Origin: Candidatus Anaerobutyricum avicola
GTDB taxonomy: Bacteria; Bacillota; Clostridia; Lachnospirales; Lachnospiraceae
Length of the DNA stretch: 64,000 nucleotides
NCBI GenBank assembly: GCA_019113845.1
Contig: DXGQ01000017.1
Location: forward strand, 68,608 to 132,607
Direction: 5' to 3'
Numbering within the stretch: the first letter of the stretch is position 1; each line of letters begins with the position of its first letter. This document shows positions 10,840-21,572 of the stretch, in pieces. The position numbers and the translations under genes were made by a program. The notes under the pieces are model-generated. The model ran no database searches and was not told where the DNA came from. It saw only the letters and a list, made by a program, of their open reading frames with translations.

Positions 10840-13443
10840 ATGGAAATCAAAAAAAGGTATCTTTTGCCATTGTCCTTTTTTATTCCCCTGGCAGTGATGA
10901 TCGTCTGCATGGCCATCTTCCGGGTGGGCCCTTTTGGCAGCAATTCTTTTCTGATCATCGACGGACTGCATCAGTACATGCCATTTTTTTCCGTACTGTA
11001 TGACAAATTAAAAGAAGGCGGCAGTTTATTTTACAGTTTTCGGACGGGGCTTGGCGTAAACTTTCTGTCCCTGTTTTCCTACTACCTGTCCAGTCCGCTG
11101 AATCTGCTGATCGTGTTTTTTGACAAGACGCAGCTCAACATGGCGGTCAGCCTTCTGCTCGTGCTGAAGGTCGCCCTGTCCGGGTTGACGGCAGGCGTTT
11201 ACTTTTCTTCCAGAACGAAAAAACCGGGAATCACCGTCCTGCTCTGTTCCACGGCATACGCTCTGAGCAGCTATGTGGTGGGATACAGCTGGAATGTGAT
11301 GTGGATGGATGCGGTCATGATTTTTCCGCTGGTCGTTCTGGGCATAGAGCGGCTGATTGAAAAAAAAGATGGCCGTCTGTATGGGGCAGCGCTTTTTTAC
11401 GCGCTGTACTGTAACTATTATATTGCCTTTATGATCTGCATTTTTTCCGTAATCTGGTACCTGTTCTATTCCTTTCGGAACTTCCGGCAGTTTTTTTTCC
11501 GGGGGATCGTGTTTGCGTTCTACTCTCTGCTGGCGGCGGGGATGGCGGCAGTCCTTCTGATCCCGGCGTATCTCGGGATCAAACAGACCGCGTCCGGCGG
11601 TGATATGGGGCTTCCGGAGCACGGATGGCAGACCGGATTTGCCGACCTTATCACAAGACAGTTTGACCTGGCGTCTCCGGTCAGCCACGATAATTTTGAC
11701 GGAAATGCCAATCTCTATATCGGTGTCTTCGTCATCTTTGCCGTGGTGCTCTACATGCTGAACCGGGAGATCCATCTGACGGATAAACTGAAAAAAGGTC
11801 TGTTGCTCGTATTTTTTTATCTGAGCTTCAGCGAGGATATCCTGAATTTTATCTGGCACGGTTTTCACAATCAGTATGGAATACCGAACCGTTTTTCATT
11901 TCTGTACGGTTTCGTGCTGCTCGTCATGCTCTTTGAAGTGCTGGAACACAGGGAATGTATCAGGAACTGGCAGGTCGTGCTGGGATGTCTGGCGGGCGTC
12001 GGGCTTCTGTTTGTCAGCAGAAACTGGGCGGAGTCTCCGCTGGAGGACGGGATTTACGGCGTGGCAGGCATGCTCATGCTGTTATACGGCCTGATCCTTT
12101 TTGTGATGAGCTTTGACAAAAGACACCAGAAATGGCATGTGACGGCGTTCAGCGTCATTGCCGTGGCGGAAATGTGTGTGACTTCCGTGGTGGGATTTGA
12201 ACATATCGGGCAGATCAGTGTGCCGAAATTCTTCTCCGGGACCGAAGATGTGGAGGAAGCGGCGCGGACGCTGGACGACGGCAGCTTCTACCGGAGTGAG
12301 CTGGCGGACGGCAAGATGGTCAATGAAAATGCCTGGTATCCTTTTCGGGCAGTGGGTCTCTTCGGTTCCACTGCCACAAACGGCATGGTAAAGATGATGG
12401 ATTCCCTCGGGTTCTACACGGGCGCCAATGAATATCTGTATCAGGGCGCCACGCCGGTGACGAATCTCCTCCTGGACGTGCGGTACATTTACTATCACCC
12501 GGAGGACGTGCTGAACACGGACTTCGTTTATAAAGATACGTTCGGAGATTTTGATGTGTATGAAAATCCGGTGCAGGGGATGTCTATCGGTTATATGATC
12601 AATGACAGTATTCAGGAATGGTTTTACGAGAGCGCGTATCCGTTCCGGGTGCAGAATGAGTTCTGTGCTTACGGCTATGGCATTTATGACATTTTTTCTG
12701 TTCTGGACATTCCGGACCCGGCGGTAAACGGATGTACAGCTTCCCGGACCAATGACGGAGAATATTATTTTGAATACGGAGAATCCTTTGATGACAATAT
12801 GGTGTTCACCATTCCGGTGGAAGAAGACATGGAAGAACTGTACATTTTCTATGATGGTACGCAGGTGGAAAATGCGGAGATCGCCGTCGACGGAACGATC
12901 GTGACGCAGGGGGATATTGACAGCTACATGCTTCCGATCGGAAAGGTGGAAAAAGGCAGCACACTGACGGTGCGTTTCAAGCTGAAAGGGGAGACGCCGG
13001 ACGGTTATGTCCGCCTGTCCGCGGCAGATTTTCAGACGCCATTGTTCGAAAGCCTTGTGAAGGCGATGACTGCGCAGGCATTTGAGATAGAGGAGATGAC
13101 AGACCGGCATATCGCCGGGCGCGTCACAGCGGGCGAGAATCAGAAACTGTTGTTTTCCATCCCTTACGATGTGGGCTGGGAGATTCTTGTGGACGGTGAG
13201 CCGGCAGAATCTGAGAAGATCGGCAATGCCTTTCTGGCGGTCTCTCTGACGCCGGGAGAGCATCAGGTGTCCCTCACCTTCACGCCGCCGGGATTCGTCC
13301 CGGGAGCGTGGCTGTCCGTGGGCTGTCTTGGCATCTATATCCTTGTCTGTGCGCTCTCGCCTTTCATCCGGAAGAAACGGCTGGAATGGGAGAGCCGAAA
13401 AAACAGCGAAATACCGACGGATGAGGAACTGGAGAATCTGTGA
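10840..13443 (+). CDS. YfhO family multi-TM membrane protein
   Basis: Many TM helices; DGLHQYMPFFSVLYDKL; C-terminal IPYDVGWEILVDGEPAESEKIGNAFLAVSLTPGEHQVSLTFTPPGF. Confidence 0.85.
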   Translation: MEIKKRYLLPLSFFIPLAVMIVCMAIFRVGPFGSNSFLIIDGLHQYMPFFSVLYDKLKEGGSLFYSFRTGLGVNFLSLFSYYLSSPLNLLIVFFDKTQLNMAVSLLLVLKVALSGLTAGVYFSSRTKKPGITVLLCSTAYALSSYVVGYSWNVMWMDAVMIFPLVVLGIERLIEKKDGRLYGAALFYALYCNYYIAFMICIFSVIWYLFYSFRNFRQFFFRGIVFAFYSLLAAGMAAVLLIPAYLGIKQTASGGDMGLPEHGWQTGFADLITRQFDLASPVSHDNFDGNANLYIGVFVIFAVVLYMLNREIHLTDKLKKGLLLVFFYLSFSEDILNFIWHGFHNQYGIPNRFSFLYGFVLLVMLFEVLEHRECIRNWQVVLGCLAGVGLLFVSRNWAESPLEDGIYGVAGMLMLLYGLILFVMSFDKRHQKWHVTAFSVIAVAEMCVTSVVGFEHIGQISVPKFFSGTEDVEEAARTLDDGSFYRSELADGKMVNENAWYPFRAVGLFGSTATNGMVKMMDSLGFYTGANEYLYQGATPVTNLLLDVRYIYYHPEDVLNTDFVYKDTFGDFDVYENPVQGMSIGYMINDSIQEWFYESAYPFRVQNEFCAYGYGIYDIFSVLDIPDPAVNGCTASRTNDGEYYFEYGESFDDNMVFTIPVEEDMEELYIFYDGTQVENAEIAVDGTIVTQGDIDSYMLPIGKVEKGSTLTVRFKLKGETPDGYVRLSAADFQTPLFESLVKAMTAQAFEIEEMTDRHIAGRVTAGENQKLLFSIPYDVGWEILVDGEPAESEKIGNAFLAVSLTPGEHQVSLTFTPPGFVPGAWLSVGCLGIYILVCALSPFIRKKRLEWESRKNSEIPTDEELENL

Positions 13444-13481
13444 TACAATCGGACAAAAGACTGAGTTGGGAGGTTTTTGCT

Positions 13482-14546
13482 ATGAAGAAAATGATCGTAA
13501 GAGCTTCTGCCCTTGCCATGGCAGGACTGCTGCTGTGCCAGACGCCGGTTCTGGCTGACGGCGTGGAACAGCCGTACCTGTCGCTGGGAGCGGATTTAAA
13601 TAAAGAGGAAAGAGCGACCGTGCTTCGTCTGCTGGGAGTGGATGAGGCGGAGCTTGACAATTATCAGGTGGTGAAGATCACCAATGCGGATGAGCATGAT
13701 TATCTGGATAACTATCTGAGCGCGTCGGTGATCGGGACCCGGGCGTTGTCTTCCGTGCTGATCGAAAAGACGGAGGAAGGCAGCGGAATCAATGTGACGA
13801 CAAAGAACATCACCTACTGTACGGAGGGAATGTATGAAAATGCACTGACGACTGCGGGGATCGCCGATGCGGACGTGGTTGTGGCGGGACCGTTTAACAT
13901 CACAGGTACCGCGGCGCTGGTGGGCGCCATGACCGCCTACGAGGATATGACCGGGGAAGAGATCACGGAGGAGAGCAAGGATGCGGCGACCAACGAGCTT
14001 GTCATCACCAGCGACCTGGCTTCTTCTCTGGATGATTCCGAGAAGGCGGAGCAGTTCCTGGCACTTGTAAAAGAGGAAGTGGTTTCTTCGGACATAAACA
14101 GCGCGGAGGACATCACACAGGTGGTGGAAGACTGCGAGAACAAGCTTCAGATCGAACTGACGGAAGAGCAGCGCCAGCAGATCGCGGAGCTGATGGAAAA
14201 GATCAGTAATCTGGATCTGAATGTCAGCGAGCTGCGGGAACAGGCATCCGATATTTATAATAAACTCAGTGAGCTGGATCTGGATACAAAAGGAATCTGG
14301 GAGACCATCAAAGATTTCTTCGCAAAGATTCTGAACTTCTTCGGAATCGGTCAGGAGCCGGCGCCGGAAGCTTCCACAGAGACCGGAGCGGGTGCGGAAG
14401 GCCAGCCGGAAGCTTCGACGGAATCTGACGGAGAAGCAGGATCGGAAGTTTCGACGGAATCCGGCGAGGAAGATCAGCCGGAAGCCTCGACAGAATCTGA
14501 CGGAGAAGCAGGATCGGAAACTTCCACGGAAGCTGTAAATGAATAA
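13482..14546 (+). CDS. DUF1002 domain-containing exported protein with Glu/Ser/Thr-rich repeat tail
   Basis: Signal peptide; SLGADLNKEERATVLRLLGV, VGPFNITGTAALVGAMTAYE; repeat tail PEASTESDGEAGSE. Confidence 0.8.
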   Translation: MKKMIVRASALAMAGLLLCQTPVLADGVEQPYLSLGADLNKEERATVLRLLGVDEAELDNYQVVKITNADEHDYLDNYLSASVIGTRALSSVLIEKTEEGSGINVTTKNITYCTEGMYENALTTAGIADADVVVAGPFNITGTAALVGAMTAYEDMTGEEITEESKDAATNELVITSDLASSLDDSEKAEQFLALVKEEVVSSDINSAEDITQVVEDCENKLQIELTEEQRQQIAELMEKISNLDLNVSELREQASDIYNKLSELDLDTKGIWETIKDFFAKILNFFGIGQEPAPEASTETGAGAEGQPEASTESDGEAGSEVSTESGEEDQPEASTESDGEAGSETSTEAVNE

Positions 14547-14614
14547 AGAGGAGCTTTCAGAAATCAGACTGCGGATGGACGAGAGGAGAGATTGGCCAGT
14601 TTGTCTTAGTTTCC

Positions 14615-14887
14615 TCAGAAAAAACGCAGCAGATTGGCTCCGTAAGCCAGGATCACGCCGGGGATACCGAGAATCGCGGAGAGAAGTGCCGTGACCGGGT
14701 TGATGCCCAGGCTGGTCGCCACACCTCTGGCGATACAGAAAGAATTGAACAGATGAAGATAGAGAAGGCCTGCAGCGCCGCGCCCCACAAAGGCGAGAAG
14801 CGCTGCGGGTCTTTTTTTGATGTAGGTAAGAAGATAGATACCAAGAGCGATACAGCAGAAAAGAAGGATCATCTGATTTTGACTCAT
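14615..14887 (-). CDS. bofA: BofA-family protein (pro-sigma-K processing inhibitor)
   Basis: Small membrane protein; LFNSFCIARGVATSLGINPVTALLSAILGIPGVILAYG resembles the BofA core. Confidence 0.8.
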   Translation of the reverse strand: MSQNQMILLFCCIALGIYLLTYIKKRPAALLAFVGRGAAGLLYLHLFNSFCIARGVATSLGINPVTALLSAILGIPGVILAYGANLLRFF

Positions 14888-15224
14888 AAAAGAAATCCCG
14901 GTTGTATCATTTCCACTTTCGGATAAGTCATCATGCGAAATGCGGCTGATACAGCACCTTTCCTGTGGTTTTTATATTTTATGTGAGAAAAAATATGATA
15001 TGCAGAAAATAATTTGATATATGGAAAATAATAGTAATGACATTGGGATTAAAAATCTTTTCGCAGGAAAGCTTATGTTGAATCTCCAACTTTTTTTACA
15101 CTGATATAATATGAATAGAAATAAATAGAAAAAATGGAAAAAAACCATAGACAAAAAATGGAAAATATGGTACATTACGGGTGGGATAACAAAACAATGG
15201 AGGAGCGGAAGAAGGGGGACAGGT

Positions 15225-16103
15225 ATGTTTACGATCGTGATCGGAGAGCAGGGAGAGTATGGACGCCGCCTGAGGAACTATCTGGAAACACATTGGGAAG
15301 GTTCTCTCCGGCTGAATAGCTTTACGAAGCCGGAGGCACTTCTGACTTCGGAGGAGAAGGCGGACTGCTGGCTGCTCGATGAAGATTTCTTCCGGATATT
15401 ACAGGAGAAACAGGAGCTTTGGCCGGATATCAGGGAGAGATGTATCCTTCTTTCCGATGAGGAGAAGGAGGGGAGTTTCTGCCGGTATCATCCCCCGGCA
15501 GCTCTTGTGGAGATGATAAAGGAGAGGCAGAGGACTTTATCTGCCGACGGTTCCGGCACGGGGGAGAGCTGTATGGTGACAGCGCTGTATTCTCCGGTGT
15601 TTGAGCCGGAGCTTGCAGCGATCGCCGCGTCCTGTATGGAGACAGGCGGACTGTATCTGGGGATGGAAGATATCGGGACAGCAGTTCCCGGCAGAGGAAA
15701 TATGGGAGATCTGTGCTATTTTATCGGACTTCAGAGTGAGGATATCCTGAGTCGTGTCAGAGAGACGGCGCGGGAGGAGGACGGCATCTGGTATGTGGAT
15801 TCTCCCGGACTGTATTTTGACCTGCTGGAGCTGACGGAGGGAGAGTATCAGTGGTTTTTCCGCAGCCTGAAAGAGAGCGGAGAGTATGCGGAGATTTATG
15901 TGGGTCTTGGCAGCGGAATCCTTGGGACTCTTCCACTGAACGCATTGTTTGACCGGTTTCTTCTCATAGATTCTGACCAACATGAGAGACAGCATATCGC
16001 CTGTGATCATCTGGAGCGGGCACTGCGCTCGGAGTCCCGGCGTTTCCGCGGCAGCTTTGAGCGAAGAAGACGGGAGGAGTTTCTGCATGGAAGTATTCAG
16101 TAA
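15225..16103 (+). CDS. Tad-locus N-terminal protein, possibly a degenerate TadZ/CpaE-like ATPase
   Basis: Position directly upstream of the TadA ATPase; receiver/ParA-like architecture suggested; no Walker A seen. Confidence 0.4.
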   Translation: MFTIVIGEQGEYGRRLRNYLETHWEGSLRLNSFTKPEALLTSEEKADCWLLDEDFFRILQEKQELWPDIRERCILLSDEEKEGSFCRYHPPAALVEMIKERQRTLSADGSGTGESCMVTALYSPVFEPELAAIAASCMETGGLYLGMEDIGTAVPGRGNMGDLCYFIGLQSEDILSRVRETAREEDGIWYVDSPGLYFDLLELTEGEYQWFFRSLKESGEYAEIYVGLGSGILGTLPLNALFDRFLLIDSDQHERQHIACDHLERALRSESRRFRGSFERRRREEFLHGSIQ

Positions 16104-17337
16104 GCAGGAGTTGCGCCGGGAAGTGCTGGAGCGGCTGAATGGATACGGGCGTCCTTCCGATGAGGAGATTTACCGGGAGATCGACCGGGTGATCCTCTCC
16201 GACGGACACAGCCGATACGGCACCCTGCAGGAGAAAAGGATGCTCCGGGAGCAGCTGTTTTATTCCATACGGGGATTTGACGTGCTGGAAGAATATCTCC
16301 AGGATGATACGGTTACGGAGATCATGGTTATCGGAGCGTCCAAGATTTTTGTGGAGCAGAATGGCGTCCTCAAAAAGACGGATAAGACTTTCTTCTCAGA
16401 AGAGGAAGTCTATCGTCTGATCGACCAGATGATCGCACCGCTGAACCGCATGGTAAATGAGTCGGTACCCATTGTTGACGGGCGGCTCCCGGACGGTTCC
16501 AGAGTGCATGTCGTGCTGCCGCCGGTTTCCCTGGAAGGACCGGTTATCACCATACGAAAGTTTCAAAAGGGCGGCATGACGATGGAACGGCTGATGGAGA
16601 GCGGGGAGTTTCCGCCGGAGCTTGCGGCGGTGCTGGCCTGTCTGGTGCGGGGAAGATACAGCATTCTGCTCAGCGGCGCCACCAACTCCGGAAAGTCCTC
16701 TCTGCTCAATGCGTTGGCAGAGTATCTCCTGCCGGATGAGAGGATCATCACCATTGAGGATTCCGCGGAGCTGCAGCTGTATCATGTGGATAATCTGGTT
16801 CGTATGGAGACTAGAAACTCCAATACGGAGGGTGTTAATGAGATCTCCATGAACGATCTGATCAAGGCCAGTCTCCGTATGCGGCCTACCCGGATCATCG
16901 TGGGGGAGGTCAGAGGGGAGGAAGCGGCCGCTCTGCTGAACGCGGCTTCCACCGGACACAGCGGTTCGCTGTCGACGATTCACGGGAATTCATGCCGTGA
17001 TGCGCTGCGGAGGCTGGAGACGATGGTGTTGATGGGGATGGATATTCCTCTGCGGGCAGTGCAGGGTCTGATTGCCTCGGCGGTGGATATTCTCATTCAT
17101 CTTGGCAGACTGTCCACAGGACAGAGAAAGATACTGGAGATTTATGAGCTGCTTGATTTTGACGGGCAGGATTATCAGATGAACGCTCTGTTTCTCTATG
17201 ACAGAGAGGAAGAAGGCAGAGAAGGGAGGCTGATGGCAGCAGGCAGGCTGTCCCGGACAGAGCGTTTGAAAGATTATGGTCAGATGCAGGCTTACCTGCA
17301 GGCCATGGAGGTATTTGATGAAAAGTATGGCACATAA
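16087..17337 (+). CDS. tadA: CpaF/TadA-family secretion ATPase
   Basis: LLSGATNSGKSSLLNALAEYL Walker A, IITIEDSAELQL, RIIVGEVRGEEAAALLNAASTGHSGSLSTIHGNS. Confidence 0.93.
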   Translation: MEVFSKQELRREVLERLNGYGRPSDEEIYREIDRVILSDGHSRYGTLQEKRMLREQLFYSIRGFDVLEEYLQDDTVTEIMVIGASKIFVEQNGVLKKTDKTFFSEEEVYRLIDQMIAPLNRMVNESVPIVDGRLPDGSRVHVVLPPVSLEGPVITIRKFQKGGMTMERLMESGEFPPELAAVLACLVRGRYSILLSGATNSGKSSLLNALAEYLLPDERIITIEDSAELQLYHVDNLVRMETRNSNTEGVNEISMNDLIKASLRMRPTRIIVGEVRGEEAAALLNAASTGHSGSLSTIHGNSCRDALRRLETMVLMGMDIPLRAVQGLIASAVDILIHLGRLSTGQRKILEIYELLDFDGQDYQMNALFLYDREEEGREGRLMAAGRLSRTERLKDYGQMQAYLQAMEVFDEKYGT

Positions 17338-18118
17338 GCGGCAGGAGCGCAGCAGACGTTTCGATGCAAAGAGCAGATTTCGTCGCTGGAAGGAAGAAGG
17401 ACACTGGAAAACACTGCTCTGGTCCGTTCTGGCGGGAGAGAGTCTGGCAGGGATCCTTGCCGTCCTCGCCTACGACAGTTTGTTCTGGATGCTGCCGTTG
17501 CAGATCCTTCTGCTGCCCGTACACCGGGTGATGTGTGCGAAGTGGCAGCAGAGACAGCGCATGCAGCATCTCCGGGGATTTCGGGAGCTTCTGCAGTCGC
17601 TGATGACCTCCCTGCAGGCTGGCTATTCCATGGAAAATGCCTGCCGTGTCTCCCTGAGAGAGCTGGGAAGTCTGTATCGTTCCGGAAAGCACCCGACTGT
17701 CCGGCAGCTGCAGAAGATCGTCCGCGGCATAGAGCTTCATCGCGCAGTGGAGCAGATGTTCATGGAGTATGCAGAGGAGACGAAGATCGAGGAGATTTAT
17801 GAGTTTGCTGTCGTTTTGCATATCGCGAAGAGTACCGGGGGTAATGTCGTCGATATTCTGAAGAATTCCATGGAGCATCTGCAGAATAAGATGGAGGTTT
17901 CGGAGGAGCTGCAGGTCAGTCTGAGCGGACGGATCTTTGAGAAAAATATCATGCTGCTGATGCCGTTTGGAGTACTTTTGTATCTCCGTCTGGCAAATCC
18001 CGGCTATGTGGACAGCCTGTACCGGCTGTCGGCCGGCAATCTGCTCATGAGTATTGTGATCGCGGGGACGGTCCTGTGTTTTTTCTGGACAGAGAAGATC
18101 ATGAACGTCGAACTGTGA
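17318..18118 (+). CDS. tadB: TadB-like type II secretion F-domain membrane protein
   Basis: RELLQSLMTSLQAGYSMENACRVSLREL, TM helices, position after tadA. Confidence 0.82.
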   Translation: MKSMAHKRQERSRRFDAKSRFRRWKEEGHWKTLLWSVLAGESLAGILAVLAYDSLFWMLPLQILLLPVHRVMCAKWQQRQRMQHLRGFRELLQSLMTSLQAGYSMENACRVSLRELGSLYRSGKHPTVRQLQKIVRGIELHRAVEQMFMEYAEETKIEEIYEFAVVLHIAKSTGGNVVDILKNSMEHLQNKMEVSEELQVSLSGRIFEKNIMLLMPFGVLLYLRLANPGYVDSLYRLSAGNLLMSIVIAGTVLCFFWTEKIMNVEL

Positions 18119-18229
18119 GAGAGCCGTTGCCTTTTATGGGAGTCAGCCAGGAGAGGCATTTGACTGAACGGTGGATGGCGCAAGTTATTATCGGATCGCG
18201 GCATTGTACGGGACAGCCGATGGAATATT

Positions 18230-19609
18230 ATGACAGGATGGAAAGAGATCTGCCGGGGTATCGGGAGAAAACCGGCAGAGTGGATGTTTCGAAAGTGTCC
18301 CCGGCGTCTGCGGGTTAAGCTGACAGAACGGGTGAGGAGACAGATGGAAGGTCAGTATGCGGAGTCAGGGCAGCAGACGGAGCAGAGAGCGGAAGAGTTC
18401 CTCATAAAAGAAGGCATTTTGATCTTCTGGGGGATGACTTTGCTCGCGGTGATGCTGGTCAGCCTCGCAGTCTATCAGTCTTTGGAACCGTCCTCTCTCA
18501 TCTTTGAGAGAAATGCTTTCGGCGAAGGAGAAAAAGAGGTCTCCCTCATTCTGCAGAGTGAAGAGCAGAGGAAGGAGTATTCCCTGACACTGGGAGAGCG
18601 GTCGCTGTCCCGGGAGGAGGAAGATGCCCTGAAGGAAGAATTTTTCGGTGAGCTGGAAGAACAGATGGCGGGGGAAAATACTTCCCTGCACAGTGTGGAT
18701 CAGGAGCTGTGTTTTGAGGATGCCCTGCCTTCCTGGCCATTCACCATCACTTATGAGCCGAAAGATACGGCGTGTGTGCGTCTGGACGGCAGTCTGGGCG
18801 AGAGGGGCGCCAATCTGACAGAGGGAGGAGAAGTCACCACAAAGATCGCTGTGACAGCGGAGTACGGGGATTATGTCTGGAAGAAAGACTTCGTCATACG
18901 GCTGGTTCCGGAAAAGAAGAAGGGACAGGAGTCACCGTTTGCCAGGATCGTCCGTCAGCTCAGACAGGCGGAGAAAGAGACGAGAGATGAGAGCAGTTAT
19001 GTGATCTCACCGCAGAATGGCGATGTGCAGATCAGAAGACCGCAGAGAGTTTCTCCGTCCACGTTGTGTCTATTGGGGAGCGTGGTCATTTTGCTTTTGC
19101 TTCTGCGCAATGTTTCGGAACTGAATAACGGGGAGAAAGCTTGCAGAAAAGAAAGTCTTCGGGATTTCCCGGTGATCGTACATCTGCTGACCCTTTATAT
19201 GGGGGCAGGTTTGTCCTTCCCCTCGGCGGTACACCGCATCAGCACGGACTATCAGTCCCGTGCGAACGGCAGAAAAACATATGCTTTTGAAGAGATCCTG
19301 CGCATGGATACCCGGCTGCGTCTCGGAGAAGCACAGCAGGAGGCATGTATGCAGTGGGGAAGGAGATTTAAGGAGCCGGTGTATCAGAAGCTTGCTCTGA
19401 CGCTGCTCCAGGTTATGGCAAAGGGAACAAGAGAGGGAAGAGCGCTGATGAGCCAGATGGAACAGGAGTCTTTTCGTCAGAGGCTGGACCAGGCAAAGAC
19501 GGAAGGGGAGGAAGCTGCCACAAAGCTGCTGTTCCCCATGATCGTGCTGCTCGGCATGGTCATGATCCTTGTCATGTTTCCTGCCATAGCCCGATTTCAG
19601 GGATTTTGA
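18230..19609 (+). CDS. tadC: TadC-like type II secretion F-domain membrane protein
   Basis: DFPVIVHLLTLYMGAGLSFPSAVHRI and C-terminal EGEEAATKLLFPMIVLLGMVMILVMFPAI. Confidence 0.75.
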   Translation: MTGWKEICRGIGRKPAEWMFRKCPRRLRVKLTERVRRQMEGQYAESGQQTEQRAEEFLIKEGILIFWGMTLLAVMLVSLAVYQSLEPSSLIFERNAFGEGEKEVSLILQSEEQRKEYSLTLGERSLSREEEDALKEEFFGELEEQMAGENTSLHSVDQELCFEDALPSWPFTITYEPKDTACVRLDGSLGERGANLTEGGEVTTKIAVTAEYGDYVWKKDFVIRLVPEKKKGQESPFARIVRQLRQAEKETRDESSYVISPQNGDVQIRRPQRVSPSTLCLLGSVVILLLLLRNVSELNNGEKACRKESLRDFPVIVHLLTLYMGAGLSFPSAVHRISTDYQSRANGRKTYAFEEILRMDTRLRLGEAQQEACMQWGRRFKEPVYQKLALTLLQVMAKGTREGRALMSQMEQESFRQRLDQAKTEGEEAATKLLFPMIVLLGMVMILVMFPAIARFQGF

Positions 19610-19666
19610 CAAGGACCGTCAGAAAATAACGGCGTAAAAATAAAAAGAGAAGGGGAGGATTGTATA

Positions 19667-19870
19667 TTGGCTGTTATAAAAAATGCATTTACTGTATTCA
19701 GAAACCGATTTCGTATGGCCATGGCATCCGAGGAAGGCATGGGTGTCGTGGAGGTGATCCTGATCATCGTTGTACTCATTGGTCTGGTCATTATTTTCCA
19801 AACCAATATCAAGAGTGTGGTATCGACGATATTTTCTACCATTGAGACAAATGCCGGAAAGATCCGCTGA
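19667..19870 (+). CDS. Flp-type pilin (Flp1-like)
   Basis: TTG start after AGGGGAGG; MASEEG|MGVVEVILIIVVLIGLVIIF gives Gly at -1, Glu at +5, then a hydrophobic stretch; 67 aa. Confidence 0.8.
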   Translation: MAVIKNAFTVFRNRFRMAMASEEGMGVVEVILIIVVLIGLVIIFQTNIKSVVSTIFSTIETNAGKIR

Positions 19871-21471
19871 TGCTTCGGCGGGAAGAGGGGCAGATCACGG
19901 TCTTTGTCGCATTACTCTTTTTTGTGCTGATGGGAGTTTCCCTGTGTGTGCTGGAAGGTATGTACAGTTTTAGCGAGTCAGCGCTGGCGGAAAGCGCGAT
20001 AAAGGGCGCCGGAAATTATGTTCTCGCCAATTATAACAGGAGTCTGTTTGACAGATATCATCTGTTTTTCCTTGATCCGAGAGAAAGAGAGCAGGTGGAG
20101 CAGGATGGAAAGGCTTATCTGTCTGCAAGTTTTGGAGACAACAGCTTTTTTCAGCCTTCCTGCAGCCGGCTGGAAGTGACGGAGGAGAGGACCGCTGTGG
20201 ATGAGGATGGTCTGTATCTGCGGCATCAGATTCGTGAATGGATGAAGTACCGGGAAGTGGCAAAGGCGGGAGAAACGCTGAAAGAACTGTTTGCTTCTGT
20301 TGCTGATATCCGAAAAGGGGATGATCTGGCAAAAGCAGATATGAGTAAGGCAGAAAATGCCATTGCGAAAGAAAAAGAGAAGTCCGAAGCAAAGAACACA
20401 GAAACAGCCGGAGAAGGCAGAGAGAAAGATTCTTCCGGCGGCGGTGGAGCTGATGATGAGAAAGAGCCTGGCGGTGACACCGAGGCCAGGGAGAAGGCGG
20501 CAGGAGATACCGGAATAAGGTGGAAGGAGATCCTTGAACTTCTCACAAATATTACCCGGTCAGGAATCCTTGTGTATGTGACAGATGACATTGGAGCTGT
20601 TTCGCAATTATCCGTATCAGTAGAAGGACTTCCATCCGGGAGTGCGGCATCAGAAAAGGATGCGGCAGATTTTTTCAGCGGAGCTTTATCTTTTCTTAAT
20701 GTAGACGAGTGGAAGAAGATTCTCTCTGATATTCAGGCAGAGGAAGGAGACAGTCGGGTGTTGTCCGATGAATTCTACCTTCTGGAGTACATAGAGGAGA
20801 ACTTCGGGAGTTATGTCCGGAAGTCGGAAGAGGAGAGCGCGCTGTTGTATGAGACCGAGTATCTGATCGCGGGAAAAGACTCTGACAGGGCGAATCTGAA
20901 AGCGGTGGCGGACAGGATGCTGGGATTACGTTTCCTGGCAAACTATGCCTACCTCTCACAGGATGGCGAATGGAAGACGGCATCCGGGAGCGCCGCCGCA
21001 GTGCTGACCGGTATTCTGGGATTTCCGCAGGCCCGCAAGGCGGTGCAGGTCCTGTTGACGGCGGCGGTAAGCTTCGGGGAATCCATGCTGGACGTTCATG
21101 CGCTTTTCTCCGGTGAGGAAGTGCCGGTGATCAAGGACGATTCCACCTGGAATCTCACACTGGAAAATGCAGCGGTACTTCTGAAAAACAGAGGACCGGT
21201 AAAGCAGGGGAGATGGAATGCCGGCTATGAAGATTACCTGAAACTTTTTCTGGCGTCTCGTCTGGCGAGGAACCGGCTTCTGTTTCGCATGATGGATATT
21301 ATGCAGCTGAACGTCGCTCTTGAGCAGCCGGACTTTCGTATGGAGGACTGTCTGTTTGCCTTTCGGTGGGAGGCAGATTTTTCCTGCGGCGGCTGGCTGA
21401 CATTTTTTCCGGGTATCGGGCAGCATGGCGGAGGCTTTACGATGGAGCTGGAACGGCTGAACAGTTATTAG
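19870..21471 (+). CDS. DUF5702-like / TadG-like pilus-associated protein
   Basis: TGATG coupling to the pilin gene; N-terminal REEGQITVFVALLFFVLMGVSLCVLEGMYSF (TadE/G-like), large ectodomain. Confidence 0.7.
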   Translation: MLRREEGQITVFVALLFFVLMGVSLCVLEGMYSFSESALAESAIKGAGNYVLANYNRSLFDRYHLFFLDPREREQVEQDGKAYLSASFGDNSFFQPSCSRLEVTEERTAVDEDGLYLRHQIREWMKYREVAKAGETLKELFASVADIRKGDDLAKADMSKAENAIAKEKEKSEAKNTETAGEGREKDSSGGGGADDEKEPGGDTEAREKAAGDTGIRWKEILELLTNITRSGILVYVTDDIGAVSQLSVSVEGLPSGSAASEKDAADFFSGALSFLNVDEWKKILSDIQAEEGDSRVLSDEFYLLEYIEENFGSYVRKSEEESALLYETEYLIAGKDSDRANLKAVADRMLGLRFLANYAYLSQDGEWKTASGSAAAVLTGILGFPQARKAVQVLLTAAVSFGESMLDVHALFSGEEVPVIKDDSTWNLTLENAAVLLKNRGPVKQGRWNAGYEDYLKLFLASRLARNRLLFRMMDIMQLNVALEQPDFRMEDCLFAFRWEADFSCGGWLTFFPGIGQHGGGFTMELERLNSY

Positions 21472-21526
21472 AAACGACAGATATAGGAAGAACAGCATCT
21501 ATATACGTATAACCTGAAAATTGAAA

Positions 21527-21572
21527 ACCCCGCCTGTTTCCACCCGGATGTTCCGGGCGGAAACAGCGGGGT
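21527..21572. repeat. Imperfect hairpin after the DUF5702-like gene
   Basis: ACCCCGCCTGTTTCC / GGAAACAGCGGGGT with one bulged C; T-run on the minus-strand side only. Confidence 0.6.

Noticed and set aside
12082-13263. 393-aa minus-strand ORF opposite the YfhO gene
   Set aside because: Antisense shadow ORF, His/Arg/Ile-rich, overlaps conserved coding sequence.
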